A stretch of DNA of 10,506 nucleotides from Flavobacteriales bacterium (lineage in GTDB: Bacteria > Bacteroidota > Bacteroidia > Flavobacteriales_F > PHOS-HE28), in NCBI GenBank assembly GCA_020635715.1, contig JACJZG010000037.1, forward strand, positions 1 to 10,506, read 5' to 3'. Of this stretch, positions 5,984 to 10,506 are shown one piece after another. The notes under the pieces are model-generated. The model saw only the letters and a list, made by a program, of their open reading frames with translations. It was not told where the DNA came from and did no database searches. Positions within the stretch are counted from its first letter, which is position 1. Each line of letters opens with the position of its first letter. A program made the translations under genes and the position numbers.

Positions 5984-6061
5984 AGTGAAAGCGTGCGAGC
6001 GTGCGAGGGGTCTTGTGAGCCCGGCCAACTCTCCTGCACTCTTTCACGCTCGCACTCTTTC
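5984..6061 (+). repeat. Nested direct and inverted repeats in the sdhC-sdhA gap (REP-like)
   Basis: The left half has a tandem 8-mer GCGTGCGA (5991-5998 and 5999-6006). The right half has GCACTCTTTC twice (6036-6045 and 6052-6061). The halves are complementary in two registers: GTGCGAGCGTG (5993-6003) pairs perfectly with CACGCTCGCAC (6045-6055), and GAAAGCGTGCGAG (5987-5999) pairs with CTCGCACTCTTTC (6049-6061) with one mismatch. The intervening loop is about 40-50 nt. This is well beyond chance and fills most of the 109-nt spacer. It could be an intergenic repeat family member, an mRNA-stability hairpin protecting sdhC, or a processing site. A pseudo-extension of the sdhA frame passes through it and is not coding. 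Confidence 0.7.
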
Positions 6062-6073
6062 TTCCCGCATTCC

Positions 6074-8089
6074 ATGAGCAAGCTCGACAGCAAGATCCCG
6101 CCCGGTCCCATCGACAAGAAGTGGACCGACCACAAAGGGCACATCCGCATCGTCGCCCCTGCGAACAAGCGTCGCATCGACATCATCGTGGTGGGCACGG
6201 GCCTGGCCGGTGGGGCCGCCGCCGCGTCACTCGCGGAGATGGGCTATAATGTGAAGGCCTTCTGCTTCCAGGACAGCGCCCGTCGCGCGCACAGCATCGC
6301 GGCGCAAGGCGGCATCAACGCCGCGAAGAATTACCAGAACGACGGCGACAGCACCTATCGCCTGTTCTATGACACCGTGAAGGGCGGCGACTACCGCGCT
6401 CGTGAAGCGAATGTCTACCGCCTCGCCGAGGTGAGCGCGAACATCATCGACCAATGCGTGGCGCAAGGCGTGCCCTTCGCCCGCGATTACGGGGGACTGC
6501 TGGACAACCGGTCCTTCGGCGGCGTGCAGGTGAGCCGCACCTTCTACGCCCGCGGTCAGACCGGCCAGCAGCTGCTGCTCGGTGCCTACAGCGCGCTGAT
6601 GCGCCAGGTGGGAAAGGGCGCGGTGCAGATGTTCGACCGCCACGAGATGCTCGACGTGGTGATCGTGGATGGCAAGGCGCGTGGCATCATCGCCCGCAAC
6701 TTGATCACCGGCGAGATCGAACGCCACGGCGCGCACGCGGTGCTGCTCTGCACGGGCGGCTACGGCAACGTGTTCTTCCTGAGCACGAATGCCATGGGCA
6801 GCAACGTCACCGCCGCATGGAAGGCGCACAAACGCGGCGCCTACTTCGGCAATCCCTGCTACACGCAGATCCACCCGACCTGCATTCCCGTGAGCGGCAC
6901 ACACCAGAGCAAGCTCACGCTGATGTCGGAATCGTTGCGGAACGATGGCCGCATCTGGGTGCCGAAGAAGCTCGAGGACGCACAGGCGATCCGCGAGGGC
7001 AAGAAGAAGGGCCGCGACATCCCGGAAGCCGACCGCGACTATTACCTCGAGCGCCGCTACCCGGCCTTCGGCAACCTGGTGCCACGCGACGTCGCCAGCC
7101 GCGCCGCCAAGGAGCGATGCGATGCGGGCTTCGGGGTGAACAAGACCGGCGAGGCCGTGTACCTCGACTTCAGCGCGGCCTTCGAACGTTACGGGAAGCA
7201 GCAGGCCAACATCCAGAAGCTGGAGAACCCGAGCAAGGAGAAGATCATCGAGCTGGGCAAGGCCATCGTGAGCGAGAAGTATGGTAACCTCTTTGACATG
7301 TACGAGAACATCGTCGGGGAGAACCCCTACGACCACGCGATGAAGATCTACCCCGCCGTGCACTACACCATGGGCGGTCTGTGGGTGGATTACAACCTGC
7401 AAACCACGGTGCCCGGTCTCTTCGCACTGGGCGAAGCGAACTTCAGCGATCACGGCGCGAATCGTCTTGGTGCATCAGCGCTCATGCAAGGCCTGGCCGA
7501 TGGCTACTTCGTGATCCCGTACACCGTGGGCGACTACCTCGCCGATGACATCCGCACCGGACCGATCAAGACCGACACGCCGGAATTCGACGCGGCCGAG
7601 AAGGAGGTGACCGATCGCATCAACCACTTCCTGAACAACAAGGGCACCAAGCCGGTGGACGACTTCCATCGTCGTCTGGGCAAGGTGATGTGGGACAAGT
7701 GCGGCATGGCGCGCAACGCCCAGGGCTTACAGGAGGCGATCCAGGAGATCCGACAGATCCGCGAGGAGTTCTACCGGGATGTGCGTGTTCCGGGCAAAGC
7801 GACCGAGTTCAACCAGGAGCTGGAGAAGGCTGGTCGCGTGGCCGATTTCCTGGAACTCGGCGAACTGATGTGCATCGACGCACTGAACCGCAACGAGAGC
7901 TGCGGCGGCCATTTCCGCGAGGAGTACCAGGAGATGGAAGGACCACAGCAGGGCGAAGCGAAGCGCGATGATGCCAATTACGCTTACGTCGCCGCGTGGG
8001 AATGGACCGGTGATGCCGGCAAAGCGAACCTGCACAAGGAGCCGCTGACGTTCGAAGAAGTCAAATTGACCCAACGTTCATACAAGTGA
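6074..8089 (+). CDS. sdhA: Succinate dehydrogenase/fumarate reductase flavoprotein subunit
   Basis: This encodes 671 residues, the catalytic subunit of Complex II, which interconverts succinate and fumarate at a covalently bound FAD on the cytoplasmic face. Residues 36-47 hold the dinucleotide fold (VVGTGLAGG). His73 in RRAHSIAAQGGINAA is the covalent FAD attachment site. Expected active-site residues are present: His267 (IHPTC), Arg338 (LVPRDVASRA, the proton-transfer arginine) and His430 (AVHYTMGG). The segment with SLRNDGRIWVPKK and IPEADRDYYLERRYPAFGN is characteristic of the Bacteroidota/B-type group. The FAD-binding segment SDHGANRLGASALMQG lies at 458-473. The ATG at 6074 is the only sensible start; upstream sequence in frame is the repeat region. 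No Shine-Dalgarno sequence precedes it. sdhB follows after 45 nt. In aerobes of this group the enzyme normally runs in the succinate-oxidising direction, but sequence alone does not fix the direction. Confidence 0.98.
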   Translation: MSKLDSKIPPGPIDKKWTDHKGHIRIVAPANKRRIDIIVVGTGLAGGAAAASLAEMGYNVKAFCFQDSARRAHSIAAQGGINAAKNYQNDGDSTYRLFYDTVKGGDYRAREANVYRLAEVSANIIDQCVAQGVPFARDYGGLLDNRSFGGVQVSRTFYARGQTGQQLLLGAYSALMRQVGKGAVQMFDRHEMLDVVIVDGKARGIIARNLITGEIERHGAHAVLLCTGGYGNVFFLSTNAMGSNVTAAWKAHKRGAYFGNPCYTQIHPTCIPVSGTHQSKLTLMSESLRNDGRIWVPKKLEDAQAIREGKKKGRDIPEADRDYYLERRYPAFGNLVPRDVASRAAKERCDAGFGVNKTGEAVYLDFSAAFERYGKQQANIQKLENPSKEKIIELGKAIVSEKYGNLFDMYENIVGENPYDHAMKIYPAVHYTMGGLWVDYNLQTTVPGLFALGEANFSDHGANRLGASALMQGLADGYFVIPYTVGDYLADDIRTGPIKTDTPEFDAAEKEVTDRINHFLNNKGTKPVDDFHRRLGKVMWDKCGMARNAQGLQEAIQEIRQIREEFYRDVRVPGKATEFNQELEKAGRVADFLELGELMCIDALNRNESCGGHFREEYQEMEGPQQGEAKRDDANYAYVAAWEWTGDAGKANLHKEPLTFEEVKLTQRSYK

Positions 8090-8098
8090 TCCCGTAGC

Positions 8099-8117
8099 GT
8101 CGACCCACTGGGTCGAC
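8099..8117 (+). repeat. 19-nt palindrome in the sdhA-sdhB gap
   Basis: GTCGACCCA (8099-8107) and TGGGTCGAC (8109-8117) are perfect reverse complements around a single C. In RNA this gives an 8-bp GC-rich stem with a 3-nt loop. It starts 10 nt after the sdhA stop and ends 18 nt before the sdhB ATG. No U-run follows, so it is unlikely to be a full terminator. It may stabilise or process the polycistronic mRNA, or be a dispersed intergenic repeat. Confidence 0.65.
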
Positions 8118-8134
8118 CCACAACAGCAAGGCAC

Positions 8135-8893
8135 ATGGGCAACATGAAGCTGACATTGAAGGTTTGGCGCCAGAACGGTCCGAACGACAAAGGCAAGATC
8201 GTGGACTATCCCGTGAACGATGTGTCCGAGGACATGTCCTTCCTGGAGATGCTCGACGTGCTGAACGACGAGCTGGTGCGCAAGGGGGAGGAACCCATCG
8301 CGTTCGACCACGATTGTCGCGAAGGCATCTGCGGCATGTGCAGCCTCTTCATCAACGGCGAAGCGCACGGTCCGGGCCGCGGCATCACCACCTGCCAGCT
8401 GCACATGCGCAAGTTCAAGGACGGTGATACGATCCACGTGGAGCCTTGGCGCAGCGCGGCCTTCCCTGTGATCAAGGACCTCGCGACGAACCGCGGTGCA
8501 TTCGACCGCATTCAAGCGGCTGGCGGCTTCGTGAGCGTGAACACCAGCGGCAACCTGGTCGATGGCAACGCGCTTCCGATCCCGAAGCCCGATGCCGACA
8601 AGGCCTTCGACGCTGCCACTTGCATCGGCTGCGGAGCGTGCGTGGCCACCTGCCCCAATGGCAGCGCCATGCTCTTCACCGCCGCCAAGGTCTCGCAGCT
8701 CTCACTGCTGCCCCAAGGTCAGGTGGAACGCAAGCAGCGCGCATTGGCCATGGTGGAGCAGATGGACAAAGAAGGGTTTGGCAACTGCAGCAACACCGGT
8801 GCCTGCGAGATCGAGTGTCCGAAGGGGATCAGCCTCGAGCACATCGCCCGCCTGAACCGCGAGTACCTGGCGGCGACGGTGACGAAGGAGTGA
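8135..8893 (+). CDS. sdhB: Succinate dehydrogenase/fumarate reductase iron-sulfur subunit
   Basis: This encodes 252 residues, the electron-transfer subunit between FAD in SdhA and the hemes and quinone of SdhC. The N-terminal ferredoxin-like domain holds the [2Fe-2S] ligands Cys61, Cys66, Cys69 and Cys87 (CREGICGMCS, then TTCQLH). The C-terminal domain has CIGCGACVATCP (Cys163, 166, 169, 173) and CSNTGACEIECPKG (Cys218, 224, 228). By comparison with E. coli SdhB, Cys163/166/169/228 bind [4Fe-4S] and Cys173/218/224 bind [3Fe-4S]. All expected cysteines are present. The start may be the ATG at 8135 or the one at 8144 (Met4). A weak AAGG precedes the first one, and the choice is not certain. It is the last gene of sdhCAB, and 143 nt of non-coding sequence follow without a clear terminator. 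Confidence 0.97.
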   Translation: MGNMKLTLKVWRQNGPNDKGKIVDYPVNDVSEDMSFLEMLDVLNDELVRKGEEPIAFDHDCREGICGMCSLFINGEAHGPGRGITTCQLHMRKFKDGDTIHVEPWRSAAFPVIKDLATNRGAFDRIQAAGGFVSVNTSGNLVDGNALPIPKPDADKAFDAATCIGCGACVATCPNGSAMLFTAAKVSQLSLLPQGQVERKQRALAMVEQMDKEGFGNCSNTGACEIECPKGISLEHIARLNREYLAATVTKE

Positions 8894-9036
8894 CGAAGAC
8901 AGCCTGAAGAGCCCCCTTGCATCCTTTGCCCCCCATCTTCTTGATGCGGCTAGTGGATAGTGAGGCGGTTGATCGACGCTGGACCCACACGGGTGGCGTG
9001 GCTGTGTTTCGCGCCAGTTTGCCGATATTGCAATAG

Positions 9037-9879
9037 ATGGTGAGCGCACACACCTTCAAACACCTGTTCCACCCGACCGACCTGAGCGGCTCGAGCCACA
9101 CGGCGTTCGTGCATGCCCTCAAACTCGCTCTGTCCTGGCGTGCATCGCTCACCTTGCTTCATACGGGCCATCGAGAAGAGGGTATGTCGGAAATGCCTCA
9201 GGTCCGGCACACCCTGAAGCGTTGGGGTGTGCTCCAGGATGAAATGGATGAAGCGGAATTCGAGCGACTGGGCTTCGGAATACGAAAGGTGGTGGCGAAG
9301 GGAACGGATCCCTTGGAGGCTTGTACGGACTATCTGCAGGAGCACCCGACCGATCTTCTGGTCCTCGCCACACATCAGGAGTCGAGCGGTTTCAACCCAC
9401 TGCGGCGCAAGGTTGCCACTCCCCTTGCCCGGTCCGTGGGGCAGGCAGCGTTGTTCCTGCCGCACCACTTGCGCGGTTTCGTTGATCCGGGGAACGGTCA
9501 GGTCAACTTGAGTCGGATCCTCATTCCGGTGACCAGTGATCCCGATCCCATGGTATCCATACGCGCAGCGAACATGGTGACCGAAGGGCTCGGACTGACA
9601 AGTGTTGATTGCACCCTGCTTCACGTTGGCTCAAAGGCGTCGTTCCCTGATCCTCTGCCTCCGGAGTCCAAGACTTGCCGATGGGAGCATGTGCACCGGC
9701 AGGGAGATATCGTTGACACCATCGTAGCTGTACATGACGAGATCAGCGCTGACCTGGTCATCATGGCCAGTGAAGGCCACGACGGATTCCTTGATGTGCT
9801 GCGGGGCAGTACCACGGAGCGTGTGCTCGAGAAGATCAAATGTCCGTTGCTCGCCATTAGAGCTAGACCGCATCCCTGA
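9037..9879 (+). CDS. Two-domain universal stress protein (UspA family)
   Basis: This encodes 280 residues with two consecutive Usp domains (about 5-145 and 158-276), the tandem form common in Bacteroidota. Each begins with a hydrophobic strand (HLFHPTDLSGSS; RILIPVTSDPD) and has a strand of the TDLLVLATH or ADLVIMASEGH type. The C-terminal domain ends GHDGFLDVLRGSTTERVLEKIKCPLLAI, a nucleotide-binding type loop, but with six residues rather than nine between the second glycine and Gly-Ser. The N-terminal domain lacks the glycine motif, with ATHQESSGFNPLRRK in its place, so it probably does not bind ATP. Known: such proteins modulate stress survival, and the client is unknown. The start at 9037 (ATG) fits the first strand, and no Shine-Dalgarno sequence is seen. 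Only 13 nt separate it from the aminotransferase gene, so the two may be co-transcribed. Confidence 0.9.
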   Translation: MVSAHTFKHLFHPTDLSGSSHTAFVHALKLALSWRASLTLLHTGHREEGMSEMPQVRHTLKRWGVLQDEMDEAEFERLGFGIRKVVAKGTDPLEACTDYLQEHPTDLLVLATHQESSGFNPLRRKVATPLARSVGQAALFLPHHLRGFVDPGNGQVNLSRILIPVTSDPDPMVSIRAANMVTEGLGLTSVDCTLLHVGSKASFPDPLPPESKTCRWEHVHRQGDIVDTIVAVHDEISADLVIMASEGHDGFLDVLRGSTTERVLEKIKCPLLAIRARPHP

Positions 9880-9892
9880 AGTACGCGCGCGA

Positions 9893-10506
9893 ATGGCGCT
9901 CACAAGTAAACTCCCCCACGTCGGCACCACCATCTTCACGGTGATGAGCAAGCTCGCCTCCGAGTGTGGTGCCATCAATCTCAGTCAAGGCTTCCCGGAT
10001 TTCCCGGTCGATGAGAAGTTGATCGCGTTGGTCGACAAGGCCATGCGTGCAGGGCACAACCAGTACGCGCCCATGCCCGGTCTGCCCGCGCTTCGCGAAG
10101 CGATCACCGCCAAGGTGCAGCGGCTCTATGGCTTCCAATACGACACCGATGCCGAGGTGACCGTGACCGCTGGTGGCACGCAAGCCATCTTCACTGCCAT
10201 TGGCGCGGTGGTGCATCCGGGTGATGAGGTGATCATCGTCGATCCCGCCTACGATTGCTATTCACCCACGGTGGAGCTCTTCGGTGGCAAGCCTCTGCAT
10301 GTGCGCTTGGGCGATGACATGAAGTTCGATGCCGATGCGGTACAAGCGGCGATCACCCCGCGCACGCGCATGCTGATGATCAACACGCCGCATAACCCGG
10401 CGGGGACGATCCTGCGTGATGCCGATATGAAGCGCATCGCCGATATGCTGCGTGGCACGGACATCCTACTCCTGAGCGATGAGGTGTACGAGCATCTGGT
10501 CTTCGA
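9893..10506 (+). CDS. Methionine-type PLP aminotransferase, N-terminal part (runs off right edge)
   Basis: This gives 204 residues of a fold-type I aminotransferase usually about 385 residues long; the rest lies beyond the window. Seen: KLPHVGTTIFTVMSKLA at 6-22, INLSQGFPDFP at 28-38, NQYAPMPGLPALREAI at 56-71, TAGGTQAIFTAI at 92-103, NTPHNPAGTI at 164-173 with the PLP-contacting Asn168, and SDEVYEHLVF at 195-204 with Asp196 and Tyr199, which contact the cofactor ring. The Schiff-base lysine is not yet reached. These segments closely follow E. coli YbdL, a methionine aminotransferase, and also kynurenine aminotransferases. The likely role is conversion of 2-oxo-4-methylthiobutyrate to methionine with other amino acids, in the cytoplasm, but the specificity is inferred. 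The ATG at 9893 directly precedes the family start. It follows the stress-protein gene by 13 nt. Confidence 0.93.
   Translation, partial: MALTSKLPHVGTTIFTVMSKLASECGAINLSQGFPDFPVDEKLIALVDKAMRAGHNQYAPMPGLPALREAITAKVQRLYGFQYDTDAEVTVTAGGTQAIFTAIGAVVHPGDEVIIVDPAYDCYSPTVELFGGKPLHVRLGDDMKFDADAVQAAITPRTRMLMINTPHNPAGTILRDADMKRIADMLRGTDILLLSDEVYEHLVF

Noticed and set aside
5993..6073. 27-residue N-terminal extension of sdhA from a GTG
   Set aside because: It translates the repeat-rich spacer. The protein family begins at the ATG at 6074.
6227..7453. 408-codon open frame on the minus strand
   Set aside because: It lies antisense to sdhA, whose frame holds all expected catalytic residues. The composition is that of an antisense shadow.
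8894..9036. Gap between sdhB and the stress-protein gene
   Set aside because: I looked for a small gene, a terminator and a promoter here and found only short, unconvincing inverted repeats and a TTTG (9018-9021) too close to the start codon without a -7 box. Nothing is called.
1..10506. CRISPR arrays, tRNA or rRNA genes, insertion sequences, and toxin-antitoxin or defence genes
   Set aside because: No repeat-spacer pattern, cloverleaf, transposase motif, terminal inverted repeats or defence-type domain was recognised on either strand.

Overview
The window looks like chromosomal DNA of a GC-rich member of the Bacteroidota, probably Flavobacteriales. The reasons are: a GldL-like 'FKxxHWPGA' membrane protein beside an orphan ExbD; a three-gene sdhCAB operon encoding a B-type (single cytochrome b subunit) succinate dehydrogenase/fumarate reductase; start codons almost without Shine-Dalgarno sequences; and several upstream regions with the Bacteroidota promoter form TTTG-N17-23-TAnnTTTG. 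The taxonomy is an inference. No mobile element, CRISPR array, rRNA, tRNA or phage gene was seen. It reads as a housekeeping region, and I do not see a clearly new multi-gene system.

Left block (1-4577), all on the minus strand. Read in the direction of transcription it holds a membrane-anchored di-heme cytochrome c (4577-3594), an M24B Xaa-Pro aminopeptidase (3469-2165), a small four-helix GldL-like protein made of two tandem HWPGA hairpins (2043-1702), an ExbD/TolR-type protein with a TTG start (1599-1096), and the N-terminal 343 residues of a FdhF/YdeP-type molybdopterin oxidoreductase that runs off the left edge (1031-1). Gaps of 64-124 nt separate these genes, and some gaps carry promoter-like boxes, so the block is probably several transcription units rather than one operon.

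Right block (4680-10506), all on the plus strand. A DUF1801 protein (4680-5114) is divergent from the cytochrome gene. Then come sdhC (5281-5964), sdhA (6074-8089) and sdhB (8135-8893), which together encode Complex II: a five-helix di-heme membrane anchor, a covalent-FAD catalytic subunit and a three-cluster iron-sulfur subunit. It couples succinate/fumarate interconversion to the menaquinone pool. A two-domain universal stress protein (9037-9879) and the start of a methionine-type PLP aminotransferase (9893 to the right edge) follow, 13 nt apart.

The most notable non-coding structure is in the sdh operon. The sdhC leader has two consecutive hairpins, the sdhC-sdhA gap is packed with nested direct and inverted repeats, and the sdhA-sdhB gap has a 19-nt near-perfect palindrome. 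The other point worth attention is the duplicated HWPGA protein next to a lone ExbD.
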